Source: Salinicola peritrichatus
GTDB taxonomy: Bacteria > Pseudomonadota > Gammaproteobacteria > Pseudomonadales > Halomonadaceae
DNA length: 64,000 nt
Direction of reading: 5' to 3'
Assembly (NCBI RefSeq): GCF_003206715.1
Contig: NZ_PZJU01000006.1
Location: 1-64,000 of the forward strand
Within the stretch, counting starts at the first letter, position 1. The number at the start of each line of letters is the position of its first letter. Position numbers and translations under genes: made by a program. Shown one piece after another: positions 43,522 through 52,044 of the stretch. Under the pieces are notes generated by a model that worked only from the letters and a program-made list of their open reading frames with translations, was not told the DNA's origin and did no database searches.

Positions 43522-45881
43522 ACCTGTACAGCCAAGACGCAGAAGCGTCAGTCGTGGGCGCTGCGCTGCTCAAGCCTGATCTGATCGCCGATCTTTCCGA
43601 GGCCGTGCGACCCGAGGACTTCGGATACATCGAATACCGTATTATCTGGAGCGCAGTGATCAACATGGCCCGCCGCGGCGAGGAGATCGACGCGATCACT
43701 GTGTCCGAGTACCTGGCATCCTCAGGCACGCTGGATGATGTCGGCGGACTGGCAGCTATCAGCGAGATGGCTCGCAGCACGCCTTCGACGGATAACGCCG
43801 GGTCATACGCCGGCATTGTTGCCGACCTGGCACAGCGACGTGCCCTGATCGCCATGCTGCCGGACTGTGAACAGGCGATAGCCGAGCGCGACAAGCCGGT
43901 CGACGAGATCGTCACCGCGCTGCAAGGCCGTCTTGAGTCTACGAGGCGCAAGACTCGGCAGCGGCTTCTTCGCGCCGCAGAGTACCTGCCGACAGAATTC
44001 GCCGATCCGTTGGACCGGAAATTCAACGGCCAGGAGGAGTCCATGGGTGTCTCCTACGGGCTTCGCGACCTCGACAAAAACACAATGGGCATGAAGCCGA
44101 ATGAGCTTGTCGTGGTCGGCGGTCGACCATCGATGGGCAAGGCGCAGCCGCTCGACGCCAAGGTGCTTACGCGACGCGGCTGGAAGCTGATGGGGGAGAT
44201 CCAGATCGGTGACGAACTGGCTTCAGTGGACGGGAAACTATCGTTCGTGACGGGAGTATTCCCGCAGGGTGTGAAAGATATTTACGAAGTGGCGTTCTCG
44301 GATGGTCGCTCAACCCGCGCTTGCGCTGAACACCTATGGAGCGTCACCTATCGCGATTGGGACGGGCCGCGGGTAGTGTCCACCGCCAAGCTGATCGACA
44401 TGCTGGGCAAGAAGCGCTACCAGAACCGCCTTTGGATCGATGTTTACCGCGGCGACCATGGGCATGACGAAACGCTGCCGCTGCATCCGTGGGTTGTAGG
44501 CGCCATGATCGCAAACGGCAACGTGACTGACGGCACGCCGCGGATCAGCACTGGTGACCCCGAGAATCTCGACAAGCTGATTGAGTTGATGGGCGGCGCC
44601 GTCTCGCCAACACCGGACGGTGATTGCTCATATCGCCTGAAAGGCGTCAAGCAGAAGAACGCTCTGGCTGACGGGCTCAAGCAGATCGGTATGTGGGGTT
44701 GCTTGTCCTACGAGAAGCGAGTCCCCGCGGCGTATTTGGAGGCACCGAAGTCTGACCGCATTGACCTGCTCGCCGGCCTGATTGACAACGATGGCTGGGT
44801 AGAGAAGTTCGGTGCCGTCCTGTACTCCACCTCAAGCCGCGGCCTGGCGGAAGACGTCCAGTACCTCGTTCGCTCCTTGGGCGGGGTCTGCAACATCGCA
44901 ACCAAAGAACCTGCGTACCGCGGCAAGGAAGGCGAGCGACTGATCGGCAGGACGCATTACACCTGCACGATATGCCTGCCCTGCTTCGATGGCGTGGTCA
45001 CGCTGCCGCGGAAGCTGGAGCGGATTGGGGCGAAGAAATCCAACCGCCAGAAGCGCATCAATGTCGCCAGTATTCGCTTGGTATCACGCGAGCAAGCGCA
45101 GTGCATTTCTGTATCTCATGATCGCCACCTGTATGTGACTGACGACTTTATCGTCACTCACAACACCGCGTTCATGATGAACACGCTTCGCGCTGCGCTT
45201 CGAGGTGACAAGCCGATACTGGTCGAGAGCCTGGAGATGAAGCGACCAGCGCTGTTCAACCGTCTCGTGGCCGGCATGGGTGGGTTTCCAATCGCCGCTC
45301 TGCAAGATCCTCAAAATAATGGGATGGATGAGTACTGGACCTACCTTTCCGCCCCGATGCTGACGATCAAGAACAGTGATCTGTACATCAACGACGAGAC
45401 GCCGCGCACCATCAGCCAGATCCGCGCCCAGGTGAAAGAGATCCACGACCGGCACGGCTCGATTGGTCTCGTGATGATCGACTACCTGGGCAAGGTCAAG
45501 GTCGAGGGCGACTACGGGCTACGTCATGACCGTGCCATTGAGGAGGTAGTGACCGGCGCCAAGGCGATCGCCAAGGAGTTCAACTGCCCCGTGATGTTGC
45601 TTTCCCAGCTCAACCGGAAGCTGGAAGAGCGCCCGAATAAGCGCCCGAATATGGGCGATCTCAAGGATTCGTCGGCCATCGAGCAGGAGGCCGACACGAT
45701 CCTCTTTCTGTACCGCGATGAGGTCTACAACAAGGACAACCCCAACAACAAGGGGCTGGCCGAGATCATCATCGCAAAGCAGCGCGAGGGCATTACCGAC
45801 ACCGTTCACGTCGTTTCCCGTCTCAGCCATGCCCGGTTCGAAGACCTGGCGCCGTCGTATTACGCAGAGGAGGCCTCATGA
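43518..45881 (+). CDS. dnaB: Replicative DNA helicase DnaB with in-frame intein
   Basis: A 787-aa precursor. Residues 1-208 are the DnaB N-terminal domain and the P-loop up to GGRPSMGK; 209-549 are an intein; 550-787 resume with TAFMMNTL and the RecA-fold core (LVMIDYLGKV Walker B; MLLSQLNRKLEERPNKRP; SSAIEQEADTILFLYRD). The spliced helicase is 446 aa, a normal DnaB length. The intein splits the ATP-binding loop between Lys and Thr, so helicase activity depends on splicing. It unwinds DNA at the phage replication fork. Confidence 0.95.
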   Translation: MNLYSQDAEASVVGAALLKPDLIADLSEAVRPEDFGYIEYRIIWSAVINMARRGEEIDAITVSEYLASSGTLDDVGGLAAISEMARSTPSTDNAGSYAGIVADLAQRRALIAMLPDCEQAIAERDKPVDEIVTALQGRLESTRRKTRQRLLRAAEYLPTEFADPLDRKFNGQEESMGVSYGLRDLDKNTMGMKPNELVVVGGRPSMGKAQPLDAKVLTRRGWKLMGEIQIGDELASVDGKLSFVTGVFPQGVKDIYEVAFSDGRSTRACAEHLWSVTYRDWDGPRVVSTAKLIDMLGKKRYQNRLWIDVYRGDHGHDETLPLHPWVVGAMIANGNVTDGTPRISTGDPENLDKLIELMGGAVSPTPDGDCSYRLKGVKQKNALADGLKQIGMWGCLSYEKRVPAAYLEAPKSDRIDLLAGLIDNDGWVEKFGAVLYSTSSRGLAEDVQYLVRSLGGVCNIATKEPAYRGKEGERLIGRTHYTCTICLPCFDGVVTLPRKLERIGAKKSNRQKRINVASIRLVSREQAQCISVSHDRHLYVTDDFIVTHNTAFMMNTLRAALRGDKPILVESLEMKRPALFNRLVAGMGGFPIAALQDPQNNGMDEYWTYLSAPMLTIKNSDLYINDETPRTISQIRAQVKEIHDRHGSIGLVMIDYLGKVKVEGDYGLRHDRAIEEVVTGAKAIAKEFNCPVMLLSQLNRKLEERPNKRPNMGDLKDSSAIEQEADTILFLYRDEVYNKDNPNNKGLAEIIIAKQREGITDTVHVVSRLSHARFEDLAPSYYAEEAS
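44142..45164 (+). other. Class 3 intein with LAGLIDADG-type domain (341 aa) inside DnaB
   Basis: Intein residue 1 is Ala, so there is no standard N-terminal Cys or Ser. The class 3 triad is present: Trp66 two residues after block B His64, Cys321 at the F:4 position (AQCISVS), and Thr339 before the terminal His340-Asn341. The +1 extein residue is Thr. An internal homing-endonuclease region has LAGLIDNDG at 210-218; the first motif reads VVGAMIANG (118-126), with Asn where the catalytic acid is expected, so endonuclease activity may be lost. Confidence 0.92.
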
Positions 45882-46129
45882 CCATCCACAGCTTCAACGA
45901 CGCAAACGCGCGCCGAATCGTTCTCAACATCGTGAGTTGCCATCAACCGATGACGCTGACCGATATCGCGCATGCCGCGTCCCATCATTTCGGCCGGGCC
46001 TTGAGCCGGGAAGAGATCGAACAGGCAATCGACGGACTGCGCGAGCGTGGCTACCGAATCGAATCTCACGACGACGGTATTGCGGTCGAGTATTGGGTCG
46101 AGGAGCCGACAGGAGGTGATGCCGCATGA
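45878..46129 (+). CDS. Small prophage protein with helix-turn-helix-like fold
   Basis: An 83-aa protein overlapping dnaB by 4 bases. The pattern PMTLTDIAHAASHHFGRALS, then a recognition-like helix and a RGYRIES wing resembles a small winged helix. Function unknown. Confidence 0.6.
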   Translation: MTIHSFNDANARRIVLNIVSCHQPMTLTDIAHAASHHFGRALSREEIEQAIDGLRERGYRIESHDDGIAVEYWVEEPTGGDAA

Positions 46130-46551
46130 ACTCCATCGAGAACCGCTGGCACCAGGCAGAGCTCGATTTCCTGATCGCGAAGTACCCACTGCCGGGCTGG
46201 ACGGTGCAGGCGATACAGCTGGCTCTGCCAGGCCAGCGCCGGACCGTGGAGGCGATCAAACGCAAGGCCGCCTATCTCCAGTTGTCCCGGCTCCGCCGCG
46301 ACGCCGTCGAAGAGATCCGCGGCCGCATGGTCGAGGACATCTACGACATGTGCGTGCTCGATTACACGGTCGAGCGGATGGCGGCGGAGCTCGCCAGCCA
46401 GTATCGCATACCCGTGAGCGAGGACCTGGTAGGCCAATTGATGCGGGAACGGCTGAATCCGTGCACGTATCGATGCTGGTTGCAGCGCTATCACGAGCGC
46501 CAGGTGCGCGGGCAAAAGCGGGGCTGGGAGACGACAAGGAGAGCAGCATGA
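46126..46551 (+). CDS. Myb/SANT-like DNA-binding protein, possible late regulator
   Basis: A 141-aa protein whose N-terminus (AELDFLIAKYPLPGWTVQAI then TVEAIKRKAAYLQL) fits the Myb/SANT-like helix-turn-helix seen in many phage proteins. The basic C-terminus ends RQVRGQKRGWETT. Position after replication genes is where phage late regulators are often found, but this is inference. Confidence 0.58.
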   Translation: MNSIENRWHQAELDFLIAKYPLPGWTVQAIQLALPGQRRTVEAIKRKAAYLQLSRLRRDAVEEIRGRMVEDIYDMCVLDYTVERMAAELASQYRIPVSEDLVGQLMRERLNPCTYRCWLQRYHERQVRGQKRGWETTRRAA

Positions 46552-46730
46552 CGGTATTCACCGATACGGCGGCCGCCATCGACGAGGCGGTCTGGTTGGC
46601 CGGCATGACCGATCAGGCGCACGTCATTGTCCGCTGCGAAGGCGGGGTGGCTGTTATGAGCTACGCCGATGCCTGGTTCCAACGCAAAGAGATCCTCGAG
46701 ACGGTCCATCCGACTTGGGAGGCCGCATGA
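46548..46730 (+). CDS. Small prophage hypothetical protein
   Basis: A 60-aa protein with AAGGAGAG upstream and 4-base overlaps with both neighbours. No recognised domain. Confidence 0.58.
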   Translation: MTVFTDTAAAIDEAVWLAGMTDQAHVIVRCEGGVAVMSYADAWFQRKEILETVHPTWEAA

Positions 46731-47230
46731 CCAAATCCAAACGCCAGCCCATCTACCTGCGCACGGTTCGGCTCATCGATCCTCAGACGGGCGCCGAGGT
46801 GTCGGCAATGATTCCGGCCAGCGCCACAGACCAGAACCAGATCCGGGAACGGGGCATCACGCTGGGCAAGGTGCTACGTGCCGATTTGACTGAACCACGT
46901 AACCCGCAGTTTCACCGGCTGGCCCACGCAATCGGTGGTCTCTGCATCGAGCACATCGAGGCATTCGAGGGCCTGGGACAGCACGAAGCACTGAAGAAGC
47001 TTCAGCGCGAATCCGGCGTCGAGTGCGATATCAGCTACATCGAAATCCCTGGTGGTGGCGCACTCGAGCACCGGCAACCGCGGTCGATGGCGTTCGACAG
47101 TATGGACCAGACCCGTTTCTATCAGTTCGTGTCCGCGCTGTGTGGCTACATCGCCCGCACCTATTGGCCAACCTGTACAGCAGAAGAAGTCGAGGCAATG
47201 GCCGATGCGATGGTGAGGGAGGCAGCGTGA
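46727..47230 (+). CDS. DUF1367-like phage protein (YbcN/nin-region type)
   Basis: A 167-aa protein: basic N-terminal strand, then TEPRNPQFHRLAHAIGGLCI and a helical C-terminus, the layout of DUF1367 proteins found in lambda-like nin regions. These are linked to recombination or replication, without firm function. Coupled to both neighbours. Confidence 0.6.
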   Translation: MTKSKRQPIYLRTVRLIDPQTGAEVSAMIPASATDQNQIRERGITLGKVLRADLTEPRNPQFHRLAHAIGGLCIEHIEAFEGLGQHEALKKLQRESGVECDISYIEIPGGGALEHRQPRSMAFDSMDQTRFYQFVSALCGYIARTYWPTCTAEEVEAMADAMVREAA

Positions 47231-47682
47231 GCGACGTTCCTATCGATCCTCAAGATTTCACGGGAGGCCTGAAGGTCGTTGATATCGGCGACCTGCGCGT
47301 AGCGCGCGGCTGGTCTCGGCGGCCGGCGGTCACTTGTCGCCATCTCAACATGACGTATGACGATAAGGAGCGCCGAATCTGGTGCTCTGACTGTGAGACC
47401 GAGGTCGAGCCTTACGACGCCTTCAAGGTCGTGTGCGAGAACATCGATACAGCCACCAAGCGCTTGAAACGACGTGAGGCAAGCCTAAAGGAGGCCGAGC
47501 AATTCGCGCTGCGCAGCCGAGCGGCAAAGGTCATGGATGGGTTCTGGCGTGGCCGCTCGCTGGCGCCTCTCTGCCCGCATTGCAATGAAGCCCTTTTGCC
47601 AGAAGACGTGGTTAACGGGCTCGCAGGGTCGAATCCTGATTGGGTGCGTCGTCTGCGGAAAAAGCATAGGGAGAGGAAATGA
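47227..47682 (+). CDS. Zinc-ribbon-like phage protein
   Basis: A 151-aa protein (GTG start overlapping the previous stop) with two Cys pairs or near-pairs: CRHLN...WCSDCETE (about 37-58) and LCPHCNEALLP near the C-terminus, joined by a coiled coil. A nucleic-acid-binding role is likely but unproven. Confidence 0.6.
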   Translation: MSDVPIDPQDFTGGLKVVDIGDLRVARGWSRRPAVTCRHLNMTYDDKERRIWCSDCETEVEPYDAFKVVCENIDTATKRLKRREASLKEAEQFALRSRAAKVMDGFWRGRSLAPLCPHCNEALLPEDVVNGLAGSNPDWVRRLRKKHRERK

Positions 47683-47978
47683 TGCTCACACAACGACAGG
47701 TAGTCCACCGCGACCGCAAATGGCTCGCCGCCGTGCACGAGATCGACCAGTGCGTGCTGTGCGGCGCCTGGGGCGTGCAGGCGGCTCATCGCAACCAGGG
47801 CAAAGGAATGGGGCGCAAAGCCGACGACTGTCTGACGGCCGCCATCTGCCCGGCCTGTCATCACGAGATCGACAACGGCACGGGCATGACCCGGGAACAG
47901 CGCCGCGCGCGTCTCGACGAGGCCGTGGTGCTCACGATCCAGCAACTGGCCCGGCGCGGGCTTATCGGGGTGAAGTGA
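47682..47978 (+). CDS. HNH-like nuclease, DUF1364 type
   Basis: A 98-aa protein with CVLCGAWGVQAAHRNQGKGM, then a CPACHHEIDNG segment, i.e. CxxC, AH, CxxCH as in DUF1364/HNH proteins of phage nin regions. A Met codon lies one triplet earlier (47679). The catalytic function is inferred from the family. Confidence 0.7.
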   Translation: MLTQRQVVHRDRKWLAAVHEIDQCVLCGAWGVQAAHRNQGKGMGRKADDCLTAAICPACHHEIDNGTGMTREQRRARLDEAVVLTIQQLARRGLIGVK

Positions 47979-48163
47979 TGGGGCGCTTTAAATTCCCGAT
48001 CCCGTTCCAGGTATATCAACCCACTCCATTTGACGCTGGCATTGAAGCATTCAACCGCGGCGAAGGATGGGACCGATGCCCTCGATATGAATCGGCACAA
48101 GACAGGTTGATGTGGCAGCGCGGGTGGAGCGCGGCCATGCGCGATCGGAGGGACGGCAGATGA
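47978..48163 (+). CDS. Small prophage protein
   Basis: A 61-aa protein whose ATG overlaps the stop before it (TGATG). It contains a CPRYESAQDRLMWQRGWSAA segment, like short phage proteins that accompany nin-region nucleases. Function unknown. Confidence 0.58.
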   Translation: MGRFKFPIPFQVYQPTPFDAGIEAFNRGEGWDRCPRYESAQDRLMWQRGWSAAMRDRRDGR

Positions 48164-48546
48164 CGCCGATCGTTCTGTTCGTGCCGTATATCGCCAGCAG
48201 CACCAACGTTGGCACCCGGCAGCACTGGACGGCCCGGAAGCGTGAGGTCGACACGTGCCACATGCTCGTGCGCAATGCGGTACGCCGTGCCGGTATCGGT
48301 CGCATCACCGTGCCGGTGGACCTGACGTTCAGGCCTAGGCTTGGAAAGGGCGTTCGCCGCCGGGACACGTCGAATTATTCGATCTCGCTCAAGAACCTCG
48401 AGGACGGGCTGGTCGCTGCCGGCGTGCTGCCAGATGATCGGGGCGAGTACGTGCGCCGCGTCATCCTCGAGCCGCCAATGGTAGATCGCAAGGCCGAGAC
48501 GGGGACATGGATCGAGATTCGAGCAGCTCAGGAGCAGGCGGCATGA
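48160..48546 (+). CDS. rusA: RusA-like Holliday junction resolvase
   Basis: A 128-aa RusA-fold protein. Catalytic region: RRDTSNYSISLKNLEDGLVA followed by AGVLPDDRGEYV. Asp69 and the DD pair at 92-93 match RusA, but the second Asp of the usual D-x-D-N motif is Ser71. It may therefore be a variant or less active. It resolves recombination or replication junctions before packaging. Confidence 0.78.
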   Translation: MTPIVLFVPYIASSTNVGTRQHWTARKREVDTCHMLVRNAVRRAGIGRITVPVDLTFRPRLGKGVRRRDTSNYSISLKNLEDGLVAAGVLPDDRGEYVRRVILEPPMVDRKAETGTWIEIRAAQEQAA

Positions 48547-48588
48547 TCGAGGGAATTGATAGGCACCTCTCAGTAGGAAAACGGTACG

Positions 48589-48621
48589 ACGGCACGCTAC
48601 ACGGTACGACGTGCCGTTTTC
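48589..48621 (+). terminator. Terminator-like hairpin after rusA
   Basis: ACGGCACG pairs with CGTGCCGT across a 13-base loop and is followed by TTTTCG. A direct repeat ACGGTACGACG overlaps it. It would close the early rightward transcript before the strong promoter at 48711. Confidence 0.5.
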
Positions 48622-48696
48622 GTGCCGTCATGCATGGTTGAGATATGGGGTATCCGGATTAAATGGTGGATCGGGTCTTTTTGGAACATATTTTTA

Positions 48697-48738
48697 TACA
48701 CACAAAACTATTGCATGGTAGTTATGTGTGTATATAAT
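48697..48738 (+). promoter_or_regulatory. Strong promoter under an inverted-repeat operator
   Basis: TTGCAT (48711-48716) and TATAAT (48733-48738) are 16 bases apart. A 14-bp inverted repeat, TACACACAAAACTA (48697-48710) and TAGTTATGTGTGTA (48719-48732), 13 of 14 paired, covers the -35 and spacer. This is an AT-rich island in GC-rich DNA. A dimeric repressor there would block the promoter. Confidence 0.75.
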
Positions 48739-48800
48739 TGAGTCATAGGTTGAGACACAGCCAACCGGCGCCTCCCGGGATGAGGGGTAGAGAGAACACC

Positions 48801-49157
48801 ATGAATATCGTTATCACCAAGCAGCTCCCCAACGGCGTCATCATCCAGGCTCAGAGCCACGACGGTCGCTATCAATGGTTTAGCGGTCAGGACGGCTACA
48901 TTCGCGACACCCTGGATGGCCGCAGTATTTACCAGATGGCTTACTTGAAGCGTGCCGGCGAGGGCTTTGGTAGCGACCCACTGCCGGATGGCGTGGCAAA
49001 TGACGTGCGGGCATTCTGGGCTTCCCTGAATCCCCTGGTTGCTGCACGCGAAGAAGCCGCTGAGCGGGCTCGCATAGAGCGGGAAGTTGCGACGATCGAT
49101 GCGCGTGAAGACCTCTATCGCATAATGGATAGCCACATGGACCCCAAAGACCGATGA
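48801..49157 (+). CDS. Moron-like protein behind its own promoter
   Basis: A 118-aa protein, first of two genes served by the promoter at 48711-48738. N-terminal beta-rich half, C-terminal charged helix (REEAAERARIEREVATIDAR). No recognised domain. It overlaps the next gene by 4 bases. Confidence 0.62.
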   Translation: MNIVITKQLPNGVIIQAQSHDGRYQWFSGQDGYIRDTLDGRSIYQMAYLKRAGEGFGSDPLPDGVANDVRAFWASLNPLVAAREEAAERARIEREVATIDAREDLYRIMDSHMDPKDR

Positions 49158-49522
49158 GCAACCAAAACCGCAAGCGCATCATCATCCAGGCTGGCGAGTC
49201 CAGCCTGATGTACCCAACAGCCAAAGTACCCAGCTACGATGATCTCGGTCTGGTGTCTGTGGGTGATGACACTGGGCGCCTGCTTCGCAACAAGCGATCC
49301 GGGACATACGTCATGTATATCGGCGGAGCAACCCGCTCACTCGATCAGCGTAAAGTGCGCTCGGCGCTGGGCATCGGCCCTGGCCGTCCCGAGCAAATGC
49401 AGGGTGGTCGCCGCCGCAACGTCTACATGAGCGATGCGGATGCCGACTACCTGCGCCAGATCGGCAACGGCAATCTCTCCGAGGGCATCCGGGTCGCGGT
49501 CGCTGCGCATCGCGAGCAGTGA
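49154..49522 (+). CDS. Possible ribbon-helix-helix autoregulator
   Basis: A 122-aa protein. The C-terminal 37 residues (RRRNVYMSDADADYLRQIG followed by NGNLSEGIRVAVAAHRE) look like a short-repressor ribbon-helix-helix, strand then two helices. It may bind the inverted repeat upstream and regulate this two-gene unit; that link is inference. Confidence 0.6.
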   Translation: MSNQNRKRIIIQAGESSLMYPTAKVPSYDDLGLVSVGDDTGRLLRNKRSGTYVMYIGGATRSLDQRKVRSALGIGPGRPEQMQGGRRRNVYMSDADADYLRQIGNGNLSEGIRVAVAAHREQ

Positions 49523-49607
49523 CCGGTAAGCAAGATTCCACCAGCATCACCCAGATTGCGCCATCCGTTCAGCACCCTCCCGAAACCCCGGTACCATGAT
49601 CCTGACC

Positions 49608-49621
49608 ACGCCGTGAGGCGT
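49608..49621 (+). repeat. GTGA-loop hairpin, copy 1
   Basis: ACGCC-GTGA-GGCGT: five base pairs closing a GNRA-type tetraloop in RNA, 31 bases before the next ATG. Confidence 0.7.
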
Positions 49622-49652
49622 CATCACATTTCAATTGCTATCAGGTGCCGAC

Positions 49653-49937
49653 ATGAGTGACCCCAAGCCGAGCGAAGAGCAGCTCCACGAACTCACCTGG
49701 CATATGGCTACCAGCTTTCTGTGTAGTACTCCGGAGTTGTCGCCCGACCCAAATCTTCCGCGACCCGAATACCTCGCAGCGCGCCAAGCGATCAATCAAT
49801 CTCTGTTGGAGCAGACCCGGCCTCAGATCGAAAAGACGGTCTATTTCGAAGCGGCCAACGCCGCGCATCCCGATCTCTTTGTCGCAACGGCAGAAATTAA
49901 CGACCGGTCGAAATACGTGGCCATCGCAGCCGAATAA
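49653..49937 (+). CDS. Prophage hypothetical protein
   Basis: A 94-aa acidic protein with AGGT before ATG 49653. No recognised domain. It precedes the lysis genes. Confidence 0.6.
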   Translation: MSDPKPSEEQLHELTWHMATSFLCSTPELSPDPNLPRPEYLAARQAINQSLLEQTRPQIEKTVYFEAANAAHPDLFVATAEINDRSKYVAIAAE

Positions 49938-49975
49938 CCGTTCATTCCTAACCACTGTCGGGAGACAGAGGATCA

Positions 49976-50536
49976 ATGGATTCCAATCTCAAGGCCAAGC
50001 TGATCGCCGGCGTGCGTGAGCGCGAGAAGGGCTACAGCGATCATCCCGCCGACAAGGGCGGGCCAACAATGGACGGCGTCACCCAGGCGACAGCGCGCCG
50101 CTACGGCTACCAGGGTGACATGCGCGACATCCCGTCCACTCTCATCGATCAGATCTACGCCGACCTCTACTGGCAGCCTCTCAACCTCGACGAATTCTCC
50201 ACGCTCAGCGAAGACCTGACGGTCGTGCTGTTCGACTTCGGCGTCAATTCTGGCACCGGCCGAGCTGCGAAGGACCTGCAGCGCGCACTGAACGTGCTGA
50301 ACCGCCGCGGAGCCGACTATCCCGACATCGTTGCCGACGGCGCCATCGGCCCGAAGACGATGGCTTCCGTGTCTGCATTCGCTGCCAAGCGCGGAGACGA
50401 GGGCGTCGAGATGCTTGCCGACATCGTCAACGGCATGCGCCTGTCGTTTCTCGTCGAGCTATCGGAACGCGACGAATCCCAAGAGGCATTCACGTTCGGC
50501 TGGCTGCGGCGGGTGATCCACCTGCTGTGGGCATGA
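49976..50536 (+). CDS. Endolysin, GH108-type N-acetylmuramidase
   Basis: A 186-aa glycosidase: EREKGYSDHPADKGGPTMDG near 15-34 (catalytic Glu17 in place of the usual EGGY context), VTQATARRYGY, and a C-terminal peptidoglycan-binding-like domain with GADYPDIVADGAIGPKT. It cleaves the glycan strands at lysis. There is no signal peptide, so it needs a holin. Confidence 0.92.
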   Translation: MDSNLKAKLIAGVREREKGYSDHPADKGGPTMDGVTQATARRYGYQGDMRDIPSTLIDQIYADLYWQPLNLDEFSTLSEDLTVVLFDFGVNSGTGRAAKDLQRALNVLNRRGADYPDIVADGAIGPKTMASVSAFAAKRGDEGVEMLADIVNGMRLSFLVELSERDESQEAFTFGWLRRVIHLLWA

Positions 50537-50583
50537 CCATGACCAGGAATCACCGAGGTGATCGTTATGCGGAGTCGTAACAT

Positions 50584-50946
50584 ATGGACCAGCAGACCTC
50601 GACACCGGACGGACTTTGGCTGGTCTCGTGGTTCATCGCCAATGCCCCTTGGATCTATGCCGGATGCGCCTCTGCTGCTTTCCGCTTTGTGTATCAGTGG
50701 GGTGTCGATCATCGCCCCGTTCGCACGGCGGCTTCAGAGGCGTTTATGTGCGGTGCCGTGGTCAGTGTATCTGCTCCAGTGGCCGCCGTTGTGGGCTTCA
50801 ACGAGACCTGGGCGATGGTTGTTGGAATTGCTGTCGGTCTTGCTGGCCCTGAGGTTGTGCGGAGTGCTGCCGTAGAGCGTCTCAGGGCGGCAGGACGGGC
50901 GGCAGCCAAGGTGCTTTTCAAGGGAGATGACGATGCCGGGCACTGA
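50584..50946 (+). CDS. Holin-like membrane protein
   Basis: A 120-aa protein with three predicted membrane segments (about 12-32, 50-70, 75-95) and a basic C-terminus. Placed directly after the endolysin, it is a lambda-type holin candidate. It overlaps the spanin-like gene. Confidence 0.68.
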   Translation: MDQQTSTPDGLWLVSWFIANAPWIYAGCASAAFRFVYQWGVDHRPVRTAASEAFMCGAVVSVSAPVAAVVGFNETWAMVVGIAVGLAGPEVVRSAAVERLRAAGRAAAKVLFKGDDDAGH

Positions 50947-51394
50947 GTTCCTGACGGAGCAGGTCAGGCGCGAACGGGAACGCGGCGACCGGGAGCGTCG
51001 CCGTGGCAACTGGTCGTACGGACTCATGGTCGTTGCTGTGATCGGCGCCATCGTTGTCGGGTACCTGTGGTTCAAGGCCGATAACCGCGTCGGTGAACTG
51101 ACGCGAGAGATCGCCTCTCAACAGGCTGACTACAAGCGTCGCCTCGACGATCAGGCGGCGGACTACAAGCGTCAACTGGCGCGCGAGAAGCGGATCAATG
51201 ACGACTACAGCGCACGCATCACCCGGCTATGGGCGGCCAACGCGGTGGCCGTTGGGTCACTGATCTACGAGCGCAAGAAAGCGGGCGATCTCGCCGCCGA
51301 CAACAAGCGGATCTGGCGTCGCAATCGTGACTTGCAGGAAGACAAACAGCGGATGCGTGAAAACTGGACATCCGAGCTCAGCATCGATCAATGA
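50933..51394 (+). CDS. Rz-like inner-membrane spanin candidate
   Basis: A 153-aa protein: short charged N-terminus, one membrane helix (about 31-48, GLMVVAVIGAIVVGYLWF), then a periplasmic coiled coil rich in Arg, Lys, Asp and Glu. This is i-spanin topology. I do not see an embedded Rz1 lipoprotein. ATG 50933 has GGGAG at better spacing than ATG 50927. Confidence 0.65.
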   Translation: MPGTEFLTEQVRRERERGDRERRRGNWSYGLMVVAVIGAIVVGYLWFKADNRVGELTREIASQQADYKRRLDDQAADYKRQLAREKRINDDYSARITRLWAANAVAVGSLIYERKKAGDLAADNKRIWRRNRDLQEDKQRMRENWTSELSIDQ

Positions 51395-51403
51395 GGGCGT
51401 GTC

Positions 51404-51997
51404 ATGTCAGTGGACTGGAAATCGGCAATCGGCGAAGTCGCGAAGTACGCACCAGCCGTGGCAACGGCTCTCGGCGGTCCCGGTGTCGGCGGCGTAACGG
51501 CCGGGGCGGCAAAGGTTGTCTCCAGCATGCTGGGTATCGACGACGATCCCGCGTCGTTCGTTGCTGCCACGAAGAATCCCGAGTTGCTGGCCAAGCTGCA
51601 GCAGATCAACAACGACCACGAGCGGGAACTGCTGTCGTTGCGACTCCAGGCCGAGCAGGCCGCCGCCGCAGAGAAGACCAAGCAGATGACCGAGGTCAAC
51701 GCCACCATCCGCGCGGAGCTTGGCACTGAAGGCTGGTTCAAGTCCGGCTGGCGCCCGGCCATCGGCTGGGTCATGGCGCTGGCATTCGCCGTCATGTCCG
51801 GTGCCATGGCGTATGCGCTGATCGTCGATCCCAGTCAGCTACCATCGATCATGGACGGCATCATCACGCTGATCGTCGCCATGGGTACCGTGCTGGGCGT
51901 GAACATCAATGCGCGCACGACCGAAAAGCACTTGCAGACTACCGGCACGAAGCCGCTGTCGCTGATGGATGCGATCAAGACACGGGTGGCGAAGTAG
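51404..51997 (+). CDS. Holin of the 3TM (gene-transfer-release) family
   Basis: A 197-aa protein with an N-terminal Ala/Gly-rich helix, a helical linker, then GWRPAIGWVMALAFAVMSGA and a second C-terminal membrane hairpin. The W-F-K-S-G-W-R-P motif near 107-115 is typical of 3TM holins. With the gene at 50584 it gives two holin candidates, one perhaps an antiholin. Confidence 0.75.
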   Translation: MSVDWKSAIGEVAKYAPAVATALGGPGVGGVTAGAAKVVSSMLGIDDDPASFVAATKNPELLAKLQQINNDHERELLSLRLQAEQAAAAEKTKQMTEVNATIRAELGTEGWFKSGWRPAIGWVMALAFAVMSGAMAYALIVDPSQLPSIMDGIITLIVAMGTVLGVNINARTTEKHLQTTGTKPLSLMDAIKTRVAK

Positions 51998-52044
51998 CCG
52001 ATCGATCATCGGCCCTCGTCCGCTGTGGGACGATGACATAGAAC

